Below, piece after piece: positions 41,058 to 50,248 of a DNA stretch of 64,000 nt (position 1 is the stretch's first letter; each line of letters starts with the position of its first letter). Position numbers and translations under genes: made by a program. Below the pieces are notes generated by a model, which had not been told where the DNA came from, searched no databases, and saw only the letters and a list, made by a program, of their open reading frames with translations. Location of the stretch: assembly GCF_014190805.1 (NCBI RefSeq), contig NZ_JACHVQ010000001.1, forward strand, positions 1,612,001 to 1,676,000. Reading direction: 5' to 3'. Source of the stretch: Flexivirga oryzae. Lineage in GTDB: Bacteria; Actinomycetota; Actinomycetes; Actinomycetales; Dermatophilaceae.

Positions 41058-42580
41058 GTTCCGCCTTCGGCCATGACGTGGGAGAAGTCGCGCAACTGGC
41101 GCAGATTGTGGACGACTTCGACCTTGTCGCAGTGCTCGGCATACAGCGGCAGGTCGCACCGGCCGAGCGCCCACGAGTAGCGCGGCTCGGGCGTCAGCCA
41201 GACCACGGACCTGGCCCGGCGCGCCAGTTCGGCGAAGGTGTCGAGCGCGGGGTCCTTGCCATTGCCACGCCCGTCCCCGATCACGATGACGGTGGTGCGG
41301 TGGTTGACCGCGGAGCCGTATTCGTCGAGGAACTGCCGGAGCGAGGCCCCGTAGTCGGAGTCCGCGTCGACGTCGACCTTCCCGCCGTCCGACTTTCCCG
41401 CGAGGATCTGCGTAAGCGCCTGCTGCACATGGTGATCCGCGAACAGGGTGGTGATCTCGGCGCACTCGTCGACGAAGACGAACGAGCGGACCTGGGAGGC
41501 GATCGACTGCAGACTGTGCACCAGGTGCAGGGCGAACGCCGAGGTCGCACGCACCGACAGCGACACGTCGCACAGGATGACCAGGCGCGGCCGGTCCTCC
41601 CGGCGGCTGACCAGCACCGGCCGGAACGGAACCCCGTCGTACCGCATGTTGGTCCGCATCGTGCGGCGGCTGTCGATCACACCGGAGCCGGAGACGTGCC
41701 GTCGCGGTCGTGGAGCGCCGCGCAGGCTGCGCAGCAATCGCCGCAGGGAGTCCTCGAACGCGATCCGCTCCGACTCCTCGATCATCTCCGCGCGCGCCGC
41801 TTCCACCTCGCGGGATTCGACGTCCTGCTCGCTCAGCAGACTCTCCAGGTGTTGCCGCAATTGCTCGGGCAGTCCGGCCAGCAGCGGGGCGAGGCGTTCG
41901 CGCAGGGCCGCCAGGTCGGGGTCGATCTCCGGCTCGGCGGCGTTCTCGTCGTCCGGTTCGCCGAGCCAGCTGAGCAGTGCCATCTCCTCGGCGACCGACA
42001 ACTCCGCGTCGATCTGCAGGCCCTCGCTCTTGGTGAGCCGGCCCGGGGTGCCGGGATTGTGCAGCCGGCTGGTGCTGATCTGCACGCGGGCCGCCTCACC
42101 GGCCGACGCCCTGCCGTCCTTGGACATGACGATCTCGTCGGTCATCGACGCCATGTCGAGTTTGTTGGCCTCCTGGTGCAGGTTGTACTGCTGTGCGAGG
42201 TCCTTCTGGTCGAAGTAGTCGCGGATGTCCTTCGGCGCGTCGTGTGAGTGGCCGTCCTGCGGTGTGTCGGACAGCTCGTCGGACAGGGTGAACTCGAGCA
42301 GGTCCCCCTCGTCGCTCAGGTCGTCGTGCGCATGGCCGTGCTCCTTGGGGCGGGTGACCACGGCGCGCAGGTGGAAGAAGCGGTCGAAGACGTCGTCGAA
42401 GACCTCCAGGTCGCGCCGGTCCTTGACCAGCGAGACAGCCAGCGCGGTGCGCAGCACGTCGCGGTCGGCCATGATGCCCGGACGTGCAGCGGCTTGTACG
42501 GCGTCGAGCGCTTCGGAGACGCTGATCCGCATCCCGTGCAGGCGGAGGAACCGGACGAACCGGAGTACTGTGCCGTCCAC
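41054..42580 (-). CDS. VWA-domain (CoxE-like) protein with His-rich segments
   Basis: A 508-residue soluble protein. The C-terminal VWA/CoxE-like domain has the MIDAS motif CDVSLSVRATSAFALH (about residue 340) and later VIVIGDGRGNGKDP. The N-terminal half is helical and acidic, with two His clusters, EHGHAHDDLSDEGD (about residue 80) and DGHSHDAPKD (about residue 110). CoxE-like VWA proteins work with MoxR AAA+ partners to insert metals or activate enzymes. The GTG start lies nine bases after the MoxR stop. It sits between MoxR and MftM downstream of an alcohol dehydrogenase of the metal-dependent group III type, making a maturation role plausible. Confidence 0.82.
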   Translation of the reverse strand: MDGTVLRFVRFLRLHGMRISVSEALDAVQAAARPGIMADRDVLRTALAVSLVKDRRDLEVFDDVFDRFFHLRAVVTRPKEHGHAHDDLSDEGDLLEFTLSDELSDTPQDGHSHDAPKDIRDYFDQKDLAQQYNLHQEANKLDMASMTDEIVMSKDGRASAGEAARVQISTSRLHNPGTPGRLTKSEGLQIDAELSVAEEMALLSWLGEPDDENAAEPEIDPDLAALRERLAPLLAGLPEQLRQHLESLLSEQDVESREVEAARAEMIEESERIAFEDSLRRLLRSLRGAPRPRRHVSGSGVIDSRRTMRTNMRYDGVPFRPVLVSRREDRPRLVILCDVSLSVRATSAFALHLVHSLQSIASQVRSFVFVDECAEITTLFADHHVQQALTQILAGKSDGGKVDVDADSDYGASLRQFLDEYGSAVNHRTTVIVIGDGRGNGKDPALDTFAELARRARSVVWLTPEPRYSWALGRCDLPLYAEHCDKVEVVHNLRQLRDFSHVMAEGGT

Positions 42581-42589
42581 CGCGACCCC

Positions 42590-43798
<1,209 letters not shown>

Positions 43799-43830
43799 GG
43801 GACTCTCCTTGGCGGGGCGGCGGTTGGGCG

Positions 43831-43869
43831 GCGCTGCCCGCCCCGAGGCGATATCGGTGCGGGCAGCGC
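43831..43869 (-). terminator. Hairpin between methanol dehydrogenase-type gene and moxR
   Basis: GCGCTGCCCGC (43831-43841) and GCGGGCAGCGC (43859-43869) form a perfect 11-bp stem with a 17-base loop, about 58 bases downstream of the dehydrogenase stop and upstream of moxR on the same strand. It could partly terminate, so that the dehydrogenase is made in excess over the maturation genes. Confidence 0.55.
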
Positions 43870-43926
43870 TCGTGGTGGGGCCGGACGGCGATGGGTCGTC
43901 ATACGGCCGTGGTGGTCCGGGACGGA

Positions 43927-45219
43927 TCAGCTGAGTAGATCGTCCAGGTCACCGTTGAAGCAGTGCTCGACGACCGGGCGGACGGTGTCGAAGGTGCACT
44001 CCTTCGGGTTGCCGGGTGTGCAGGTGTCGCCGAGGACGTGGTTGGTGATGTTGTCGACGTCCTCCTTGTCGCCCTTGACGACCTTCTTGCCCTCGTAGTA
44101 CTTCGTCGGGCCCTGGCCGAGCCGGTTCTTGATGTAGCTGTCCTGGGTGACGTCGGTGAACTTCTCCGGGATGCCGACGTCCCGGAGCAGCCGGATGCCG
44201 GCAGCCAGCGCGGCGTCCGCGGCCTGGACGTCGGTCATGCCGTGCGTGTCGACGCCCATCGCACGGGCGATGTCGGCGAACCGCTTGTAGCAGACCGGCA
44301 TGTTGAACGCCCAGACGCGCGGCAGCGCGATCGCGTTGTTGAGTCCGTGGTGCAGGTCGTAGAACGCGGACACGGCGTGGCTGATCGAGTGGATGATCCC
44401 GAGGCCACCGGAGTTGAACGCCTGAGCGGCGATGTACTGCGCGTACATCATGCCTTCGCGGCCCGGCAGGTCCTGCGGGTTCCAGGTGGCTTCGCGCAGG
44501 TTCTGCGCGGTCAGCTCGATGGCCTGGAGGGCCGCTCCGAGGGACGGCGGGAAGTTCAGCCGGGAGGTGTACGGCTCGGATGCGTGTGCCAGTACGTCGA
44601 ATCCACACTGTGCGGTGAAGTCGATCGGCGTGGAGTAGTACATGGTCGGGTCGTCGATGGCCAGCGAGGTGATCGCGGCGTCGTCGAACGCGACGTACTT
44701 GTGAGGCTTGTCGGGGTCGGTGGTGGTGTCGGTGATGACGTACGCCCACGAGGTCTCGGAGCCGGTGCCGGCCGTGGTGGACACGGCGATGTGCGGCGGG
44801 TTCTTGGGGTTCTCGCTCTTGTTGAAGCCCTCGAACTCGTTGATGTTGCGGCCGTCGTGTGCGACCGAGATGCGCGCGCCCTTACAGGCGTCGTGCGACG
44901 AACCGCCGCCGATGGAGACGAACGAGTCGCACTTGTTGTCCTGGTAGAGGGCTACGGCGTCCATGACGTTGTAGTCCTTGGGGTTGGACTCCACCTTGTC
45001 GTAGAGGACGACCTCGAGGCCGTGGTACTTCATCGACTCCACGATGTTGTGCACGACGTCGGAGCCACGCAGACCGGTCGTCATCACGAGGGTCTTCTTG
45101 AAACCGAGTTTCAGCGCCTCGGGACCGATCATTTCGGCGCCGCCCGGGCCGAGAAGGGCCCGCGGGAAGGGGTGGAACTCCTTGATGGGGAACGGTTTCA
45201 GTAGCTCATCAACTTGCAT
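43927..45219 (-). CDS. mno: NDMA-dependent methanol dehydrogenase-type (Mno/Mdo) alcohol dehydrogenase
   Basis: A 430-residue group III alcohol dehydrogenase of the actinobacterial Mno/Mdo branch. The N terminus MQVDELLKPFPIKEFHPFPR and C terminus (tail with TCTPGNPKECTFDTVRPVVE) are distinctive. Cofactor motif: SIGGGSSHDACKGARI. Metal ligands are in GFDVLAHASEPY (about residue 207) and SISHAVSAFYDLHHG (about residue 280-293). Such enzymes bind NAD(P)(H) tightly, turn over with the artificial acceptor NDMA, and use mycofactocin as the physiological electron acceptor. The substrate is methanol or short primary alcohols. The ATG follows GAGGAG. The divergent mftA promoter region shares a double palindrome. 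Confidence 0.9.
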   Translation of the reverse strand: MQVDELLKPFPIKEFHPFPRALLGPGGAEMIGPEALKLGFKKTLVMTTGLRGSDVVHNIVESMKYHGLEVVLYDKVESNPKDYNVMDAVALYQDNKCDSFVSIGGGSSHDACKGARISVAHDGRNINEFEGFNKSENPKNPPHIAVSTTAGTGSETSWAYVITDTTTDPDKPHKYVAFDDAAITSLAIDDPTMYYSTPIDFTAQCGFDVLAHASEPYTSRLNFPPSLGAALQAIELTAQNLREATWNPQDLPGREGMMYAQYIAAQAFNSGGLGIIHSISHAVSAFYDLHHGLNNAIALPRVWAFNMPVCYKRFADIARAMGVDTHGMTDVQAADAALAAGIRLLRDVGIPEKFTDVTQDSYIKNRLGQGPTKYYEGKKVVKGDKEDVDNITNHVLGDTCTPGNPKECTFDTVRPVVEHCFNGDLDDLLS

Positions 45220-45355
45220 TGGAACTCCTCAGTGAGTGATGGGCGCAGAGGCGCAATCGGACTTCATGCCGACACCCTTCGACCGTAGAAATGTGACCCA
45301 CGTCTCGGCACCGCCCTTTCGGCCGCGCCTCGCTGTCCTTCCGACGAGGAGACGT

Positions 45356-45393
45356 ACCTACCCGCTCGGGCAGGCCTACCCGAGCGGGTAGGT
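45356..45393. promoter_or_regulatory. Double palindrome between mno and mftA (candidate MnoR operator)
   Basis: This lies in the 302-base gap between the divergent mno and mftA genes. ACCTACCCGCTCGGG (45356-45370) and CCCGAGCGGGTAGGT (45379-45393) form a perfect 15-bp inverted repeat with an 8-base spacer. Each arm region is itself a palindrome of the form TACCCG-NN-CGGGTA (45359-45372, one mismatch, and 45377-45390, perfect), with centres 18 bp apart. It is almost midway between the two starts, so it could control both. A TATACC element at 45431 may be the mftA -10. I see nothing else in this gap. Confidence 0.65.
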
Positions 45394-45521
45394 CTACGCC
45401 GTCCGGCCGGTGGGTGACCGCCGGAGGCGGTATACCTAGCGTGTGGGTAAGCGCCTCATATCGGGCGCCCGCGCTTCGGCTCCCGCCGGGTGCGGCCTAC
45501 TCCGCGAGGAAGGGAGTCACC

Positions 45522-45641
45522 GTGGCCACCGAGGAACTCGAGCACGACGCTGTGGATCAGGCCGACGCACACGTCGAGGAGGTCGTCGCGGACGACCTGG
45601 TCGAGGACGTGTCGATCGACGGAATGTGCGGCGTCTACTGA
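45522..45641 (+). CDS. mftA: Mycofactocin precursor peptide
   Basis: A 39-residue precursor with GTG start preceded by GAAGGGAG. The acidic leader (EELEHDAVDQADAHVEEVV) is recognised by MftB, and the core ends in the invariant IDGMCGVY. MftC decarboxylates the terminal tyrosine and crosslinks it to valine, and MftE then releases the Val-Tyr-derived AHDP. The GMCGVY ending is diagnostic. The stop overlaps the mftB start (TGATG). It is the first gene of mftA-B-C-E-SDR-F. Confidence 0.96.
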   Translation: MATEELEHDAVDQADAHVEEVVADDLVEDVSIDGMCGVY

Positions 45642-45907
45642 TGCTGGATCAGGCATGGGCGCTGAACGACTCGGTGGCGCTGCGCCCCGAGCCGTTCGGC
45701 GCCCTCGCCTACGACTTCACCACCCGCCGGCTGTCGTTCCTGAAGGACCCTGCGCTGGTGGATGTCGTGCGGCAGTTGCGCGAGCACGATGGTGTCACCG
45801 AAACCCTTGATGCGGTGGGTGTTCCACGCTCGGAGCGCCCCCGCTTCCGTGCCGCGCTGCAGCGGCTCGCCGACCAGCAGATGATCGTCCCGAGGAGTCC
45901 GCAATGA
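45641..45907 (+). CDS. mftB: Mycofactocin peptide chaperone (RiPP recognition element)
   Basis: An 88-residue PqqD-like protein. It starts MLDQAWALNDSVALRPEPFGALAYDFTTRRLSFLKDPAL, the beta-rich wing of an RRE, followed by helices (VVRQLREHDGVTETLDA, FRAALQRLADQQMI). MftB binds the MftA leader and presents the core to the radical SAM enzyme. The start overlaps the mftA stop by one base, and the stop overlaps the mftC ATG (ATGA). Length and position are those of mftB in mycobacteria. Confidence 0.94.
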   Translation: MLDQAWALNDSVALRPEPFGALAYDFTTRRLSFLKDPALVDVVRQLREHDGVTETLDAVGVPRSERPRFRAALQRLADQQMIVPRSPQ

Positions 45908-47127
45908 CCGCAGTCGCCGAGCGCCCTGCGCCCACCCGACTGGTGGATCACTTCGAGTTCGGGCTGGATGCGCCGATCTGCCTCACCTGGGAGCTGACCT
46001 ACGCGTGCAATCTCGCCTGCGTCCACTGCCTCAGTTCGTCCGGACGGCGCGACCCGCGTGAGTTGACCACCGATGAGTGCAAGGCACTGATCGACGAGTT
46101 CGAGCGGATGCAGATCTTCTACGTCAACATCGGCGGCGGCGAACCCACGGTCCGGCCGGACTTCTGGGAGCTGCTCGACTACGCCGTCGCCCACCATGTC
46201 GGCGTCAAGTTCTCCACCAACGGCTTCCGCATCACCAAGGAGCGCGCCGAGCAGCTCGCGGCGACCGATTACGTCGACGTGCAGGTGTCGCTGGACGGTG
46301 CGACGGCGGAGGTGAACGACCCGATCCGCGGTGCGGGCACGTATGACGCGGCGATCCGCGCGATGGACAACCTGCGCGACGCCGGGATGAAGGATTTCAA
46401 GCTGTCGGTGGTCTGCACCCGGGAGAACATCCCACAGCTCGACGAGTTCAAGAAGATCGCCGACGACCACGGCGCGCAGCTGCGGCTCACCCGGTTGCGC
46501 CCGGCCGGCCGCGGAGCGGACGTCTGGGAGCAGCTGCACCCGCTGCCGCACCAGCAGCGCGAGCTCTACGACTGGCTGGTCGCCAACGGCGAGCAGGTCC
46601 TGACCGGTGACTCGTTCTTCCACCTGTCCGCGTTCGGCAGTGCGCTGCCCGGCCTGAACCTGTGCGGTGCGGGACGGGTCGTCTGCCTGGTGGACCCGGT
46701 GGGCGACGTCTACGCCTGCCCGTTCGCGATCCACGAGAACTTCCTGGCCGGCAGCATCCGGGACGGCGGCTTCCAGCACGTCTGGCGCGACGCCGAGCTG
46801 TTCAAGTCGCTGCGCGAGCCGCAGACCGGCGGGGCCTGCACATCCTGTTCGGCGTACGACTCCTGCCGGGGCGGCTGTATGGCGGCGAAGTTCTTCACCG
46901 GGATGCCGCTGGACGGCCCCGACCCGGAGTGTGTGAAGGGCAACGCGGAGTTCGTGACGGCGGGTGACCGCCCGGCCCCCTCGCAGGACCACTCCCACAA
47001 GGGGACGGTGCGCAACGCGCCGGTGCCGGTCAGGATCGGCCGCCGGCCACCGACCACGCTGTGCAACGAATCACCGGTGACCGCAGCGGACTTCGCATCG
47101 GCGGGCGGCACTGATCGAGACAGGTGA
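45904..47127 (+). CDS. mftC: Mycofactocin radical SAM maturase
   Basis: A 407-residue radical SAM/SPASM enzyme. C35, C39 and C42 in TYACNLACVHC bind the SAM-coordinating 4Fe-4S cluster (CX3CX2C). NIGGGEPTVRPDFWELLDY and NGFRITKERAEQL follow in the barrel. The SPASM domain has CGAGRVVCLVDPVGDVYACPF (split here only for description) and CTSCSAYDSCRGGCMAAK, supplying auxiliary clusters. It decarboxylates the C-terminal Tyr of MftA and forms the Val-Tyr crosslink. Near the C terminus, TTLCNESPV resembles other MftC proteins. The stop lies just before a REP-like repeat that runs into mftE. Confidence 0.95.
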   Translation: MTAVAERPAPTRLVDHFEFGLDAPICLTWELTYACNLACVHCLSSSGRRDPRELTTDECKALIDEFERMQIFYVNIGGGEPTVRPDFWELLDYAVAHHVGVKFSTNGFRITKERAEQLAATDYVDVQVSLDGATAEVNDPIRGAGTYDAAIRAMDNLRDAGMKDFKLSVVCTRENIPQLDEFKKIADDHGAQLRLTRLRPAGRGADVWEQLHPLPHQQRELYDWLVANGEQVLTGDSFFHLSAFGSALPGLNLCGAGRVVCLVDPVGDVYACPFAIHENFLAGSIRDGGFQHVWRDAELFKSLREPQTGGACTSCSAYDSCRGGCMAAKFFTGMPLDGPDPECVKGNAEFVTAGDRPAPSQDHSHKGTVRNAPVPVRIGRRPPTTLCNESPVTAADFASAGGTDRDR

Positions 47128-47129
47128 CG

Positions 47130-47172
47130 CTGGTTGAGTAGCGGAGGAGCGGAGCGGGAGAGCGTAGCGAAA
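47130..47172. repeat. REP-like repeat at the mftC/mftE junction
   Basis: TGGTTGAGTAGCGGAGGAGC followed by GGAGCGGGAGAGCGTAGCGA is a divergent copy of the palindromic unit in the array at 39.4-40.1 kb (TGGCCGAGTAGCGG, then GGAGCG, then AGCGTATCGA). Here it is a single half-unit lying across the intergenic junction. It contributes the TTG and the first dozen or so codons of mftE. Confidence 0.7.
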
Positions 47173-47907
47173 CCCACCGCTCTCGGTGACACGACCAGCG
47201 GTGACGCCACCGGCGCGCGGGTGCTGCTCGTGCCGCTCGGCAGCGTCGAGCAGCACGGCCCGCACCTACCGTTGTCGACCGACTCGGTCATCGCGCGTGC
47301 GGTGTGCGAGCGCGTCGCGGACTCCCTTGCGACACACGGCTCCTCGGCCGCGGTGGCACCCTGTGTGGAGTTCGGCTCCAGCGGCGAGCACGAGGGGTTC
47401 GACGGGACGATCTCGATCGGCCAGGACGCCTTGGAACTGGTCGTGGTCGAGTTGGTGCGTTCGGCGCGCCGGTGGGCACGGCGCATCGTGCTGGTGTCCG
47501 GGCACGGCGGCAACGCGAGCGCGTTACGCCGCGCGGTGCGGCTGCTGCGCCACGAGGAGCCGGTGGTGGCCTGGACGACGTGTGCGGAGCCGGGCTTCGA
47601 CGCGCACGCGGGCCATGCCGAGACGTCGATGATGCTGGCACTTGCGCCGGCTTCGGTGCGACTCGACCGGGCCGAGGTGGGCAACACCGCACCCGCCGCG
47701 GAGCTGTGGCGCGCGCTGCGCAACGGGGGAGTCGCGGCCGTGGCGCCCAACGGTGTGCTGGGCGACCCGCGCTCCGCCTCGGCCGACGAGGGCGAGCGGA
47801 TGCTCACCGCGCTGGGCCGTCGCATCAGCGAACAGGTCCTGCTGATGGACGATCCGGGCGGTGTGGACGCGAACGGCGCCCTCGCGCGTGAGACGCTGTC
47901 GGCATGA
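47134..47907 (+). CDS. mftE: Mycofactocin precursor peptidase (creatininase family)
   Basis: A 257-residue creatininase-fold metallopeptidase. The metal-site segments are LVPLGSVEQHGPHLPLSTDS, EFGSSGEHEGFDGTISIG, VSGHGGNASALRRAV and AGHAETSMMLALAP. MftE cleaves the modified MftA to release AHDP. The only in-frame start near the expected N terminus is TTG at 47134, two codons after the mftC stop and in the same frame. Residues 1 to about 15 are encoded by a REP-like repeat, so the start may have been rebuilt after repeat insertion. The stop overlaps the SDR start (ATGA). Confidence 0.88.
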   Translation: MSSGGAERESVAKPTALGDTTSGDATGARVLLVPLGSVEQHGPHLPLSTDSVIARAVCERVADSLATHGSSAAVAPCVEFGSSGEHEGFDGTISIGQDALELVVVELVRSARRWARRIVLVSGHGGNASALRRAVRLLRHEEPVVAWTTCAEPGFDAHAGHAETSMMLALAPASVRLDRAEVGNTAPAAELWRALRNGGVAAVAPNGVLGDPRSASADEGERMLTALGRRISEQVLLMDDPGGVDANGALARETLSA

Positions 47908-48677
47908 CGCGCGTGGTGGTCCTGGGAGGCGGCGGCCGGGGGATCGGCGCCGCGACGGCACGGCTGCTCGCCGCGCGTGGTGACCGGGTGATCGTGCTGG
48001 ACGCCTTCGACACCAGCGATGACTTCTACCCTCTTGCCGACGAGTCGGACCGCCTTGCGTTACAGGGGGTTCCGGGTGTCGAGACAGTGACCGTCGATCT
48101 GCGCGAGGACGACGAGACCAGGGCGGCGGTCGCATCCGTCGTCGACCGGCACGGCCACCTGGACGCGGCGGTCGCCTTCGCCGGTGCAGTGACCGGCGGT
48201 CGTCCGTTGTGGGAGACGGACGACGAGACGTTGCGCCGCGCGATCTCCTTCAACACGCTGACCACGTGGCACCTCGCCCGGGCAGCCGTCCCGCAGTTGC
48301 TCACCCGGCCGGCGACGGCACAGCCCACGTTCGTGGCGTTCACCAGCGTCGCGGGCGAGCGGGGTCTTTACGGCCTGGCGCCCTATGTCGTGGCCAAGCA
48401 CGCGACAGCCGGCATCGTGCGTGCCCTGGCAGCCGACCTGGTCGGCACATCGGTCACGGCCTGTGGGATCGCGCCGGGCTCGACGGACACCACGATGCTG
48501 CGGCAGACCGCCGCGACCTACGGCCTGAGCGATGTGACCGAGTTGGCGCAGGGTCAGCACGGCAGGCGCCCGCTGCGACCCGACGAGGTGGCCAGGGTGG
48601 TGGAGTTCGCCCTCGACGCCGGCCCGGTCGTGCACGGCTCGATCCTGCCGGCCGACGCGGGCTTCGGTCGTGTCTGA
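47904..48677 (+). CDS. Mycofactocin-associated short-chain dehydrogenase
   Basis: A 257-residue SDR inside the mycofactocin operon. The nucleotide motif is VVLGGGGRGIGAATARLLAARGD, with VAFAGAVTGGRPLW in place of the usual NAG. The active site is FTSVAGERGLYGLAPYVVAKHATAGIV (Ser, Tyr, Lys), and the C-terminal loop is CGIAPGSTDTTMLRQTA. An extended loop after the second strand (LDAFDTSDDFYPLADESDRLAL) resembles SDRs that retain NAD and use mycofactocin as acceptor. It is probably a mycofactocin-dependent alcohol dehydrogenase or a biosynthetic accessory. It overlaps mftE by four bases and mftF by eight. Confidence 0.82.
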   Translation: MTRVVVLGGGGRGIGAATARLLAARGDRVIVLDAFDTSDDFYPLADESDRLALQGVPGVETVTVDLREDDETRAAVASVVDRHGHLDAAVAFAGAVTGGRPLWETDDETLRRAISFNTLTTWHLARAAVPQLLTRPATAQPTFVAFTSVAGERGLYGLAPYVVAKHATAGIVRALAADLVGTSVTACGIAPGSTDTTMLRQTAATYGLSDVTELAQGQHGRRPLRPDEVARVVEFALDAGPVVHGSILPADAGFGRV

Positions 48678-50094
48678 GCCCGACCGCCTGCCACCGGGTT
48701 TCACGGTCAAGCTCGGCACCTGGACGCATCGCTGCACCGACGGCCGGACCCTGTATGGCGACGCCGGCACCCTGCTGCGGCTGCGCCCGGCCGCGGTCGA
48801 CCGCATCGACGGTGACGGCGTGGTTCGTGTCGGGGACGCCACGTCGGCGACCCTGGCGCGGGTGTTGCTGGACCGGGGGATGGCCGAGCCGATGTGGGAC
48901 GATGCCCCGGGCGTGGCCGGCCTGGACGACATCACCCTGGTGATCCCGGTGCGTGACCGTGCGGACGGGGTCGACAGGTTGCTCGCGCAGTGCGGGGGAG
49001 TGCGGGCGATCGTGGTGGACGACGGGTCACGCGAGCCCGACGAGCTGCGCGCCGTGTGTGACCACTACGGCGCCCGGGTCGTTCGGCACGAGCAGTCCCG
49101 AGGTCCGTCGGCGGCACGCAACAGCGGTCTGGCACTGGTGCGGACCGACCTGGTCGCGTTCGTCGACTCCGACATCGTGCTGGGCGCCGGAGACCTGGTC
49201 GAGCTCCGGCGGCACTTCGCCGACCCGCGGGTCGGTCTGGTGGCGCCCCGCATCCTGGGCCTGGTGGAGGACGGCGGTGTGCTGCACCGCTACGAAGCGG
49301 CCTGCTCGTCCCTGGACCTCGGGGACCAGCCCGCGCTGGTGCGTCCGCACGCGCGGGTCTCGTACGTGCCGAGTGCGATGATGCTCGCCCGGAAAGCCGC
49401 CCTGGGCAACGGTTTCGACGAAGCGATGCAGGTGGCCGAGGACGTCGACCTGGTATGGCGGTTGTCCCGCGACTGGGCGATCCGCTACGAACCCGCGGTC
49501 CGGGTACGGCACGAGCACCGCACGCGGTTGCGTGAGTGGTTCGGCCGCAAGCTGCTCTACGGCACCGGCGCAGCACCGCTCGCGGCGCGGCACGGCCGGG
49601 CCGTCGCGCCGGTGGTGCTCACGCCGTGGACCGCAGCGGTGACGGCCGGCCTGCTGGCGCAACGGCGGTGGAGCCCGGTGCTGATCGGCGGGTCCACCGT
49701 GGCGCTGTGGTTCAGCCTGCGACGGCGCTTCGGCTTCGCCGAGGATCCGTCCGGCTCGGCAACCGCGCTGACGAAGGTGGCGATGCGGTCCACGTTGGAG
49801 CAGGCGGGCGCGGTCGTCACCAGGCACTACGCGCCGGTCACCCTTGCGCTGCTGCCGTTCTCGGCGCGCGCCCGGCGGGCCTACGCGGTGTCCGCCGTCG
49901 TCGCGGGTCTGGTCGACTACCGCCGCACGCGGCCGACACTCGACCCGGTCCGGTTCGTCGGTCTGCGCACCCTGGACGACCTGGCCTACGGGCTGGGCGT
50001 GTGGAAGGGCGTCATCGATGCCCGCTCGCCCGGCGCCCTGATCCCGTTGGTGCGCTCCGGGCTCCGGTCGGCGAGCACTGCCGACGGCAGGTGA
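48670..50094 (+). CDS. mftF: Mycofactocin glycosyltransferase
   Basis: A 474-residue GT-A (GT2) glycosyltransferase. The N terminus PPGFTVKLGTWTHRCTDGRTLYG with DAGTLLRLRPAA is typical of MftF. The catalytic domain has VIPVRDRADGVDRLLAQ, IVVDDGSREPDELR, RGPSAARNSGLALVRTDLVAFVDSDIVL (DXD-type) and VAEDVDLVWRLSRDW (ED/W motif). The C terminus has one or more hydrophobic segments. MftF adds a beta-1,4-glucose chain to (pre)mycofactocin. The GTG start overlaps the SDR stop by eight bases. It is the last gene of this operon; no mftG (GMC oxidoreductase) follows. Confidence 0.92.
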   Translation: MSEPDRLPPGFTVKLGTWTHRCTDGRTLYGDAGTLLRLRPAAVDRIDGDGVVRVGDATSATLARVLLDRGMAEPMWDDAPGVAGLDDITLVIPVRDRADGVDRLLAQCGGVRAIVVDDGSREPDELRAVCDHYGARVVRHEQSRGPSAARNSGLALVRTDLVAFVDSDIVLGAGDLVELRRHFADPRVGLVAPRILGLVEDGGVLHRYEAACSSLDLGDQPALVRPHARVSYVPSAMMLARKAALGNGFDEAMQVAEDVDLVWRLSRDWAIRYEPAVRVRHEHRTRLREWFGRKLLYGTGAAPLAARHGRAVAPVVLTPWTAAVTAGLLAQRRWSPVLIGGSTVALWFSLRRRFGFAEDPSGSATALTKVAMRSTLEQAGAVVTRHYAPVTLALLPFSARARRAYAVSAVVAGLVDYRRTRPTLDPVRFVGLRTLDDLAYGLGVWKGVIDARSPGALIPLVRSGLRSASTADGR

Positions 50095-50129
50095 CCGGCG
50101 CCTGCCAGGGTGTTCGACATACGCGCAGA

Positions 50130-50146
50130 TCAGTCGATAGTGTCGA
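50130..50146 (+). promoter_or_regulatory. Candidate IclR operator, copy 1
   Basis: AGTCGATAGTGTCGAAT at 50130-50146 matches the site upstream of dhaK (ATTCGATAATGTCGAAT on the opposite strand) at 15 of 17 positions. It ends 102 bases before the aldo/keto reductase ATG. A further TTCGACA at 50113-50119 pairs with the TGTCGAA part. Confidence 0.55.
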
Positions 50147-50248
50147 ATTCCCGGAGATGCCGCGCGGAAAGGTCTCGCCTCAGATGCACAACTTCGCCCA
50201 TGATCCGAGGACGCTCCTCGATCGGACGTTGCCGCGGTCGTCGCCGCG

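Noticed and set aside
39724..41142. Repetitive-protein-like frame over the repeat array
   Set aside because: The amino acid repeats simply reflect the palindromic DNA repeat; no ribosome binding site, and the methyltransferase start lies inside in another frame.
45414..45436. Complete -35/-10 promoter for mftA (GTGACC with TATACC)
   Set aside because: The spacing between these elements is only 11 bases, so only the TATACC element is mentioned as a possible -10.
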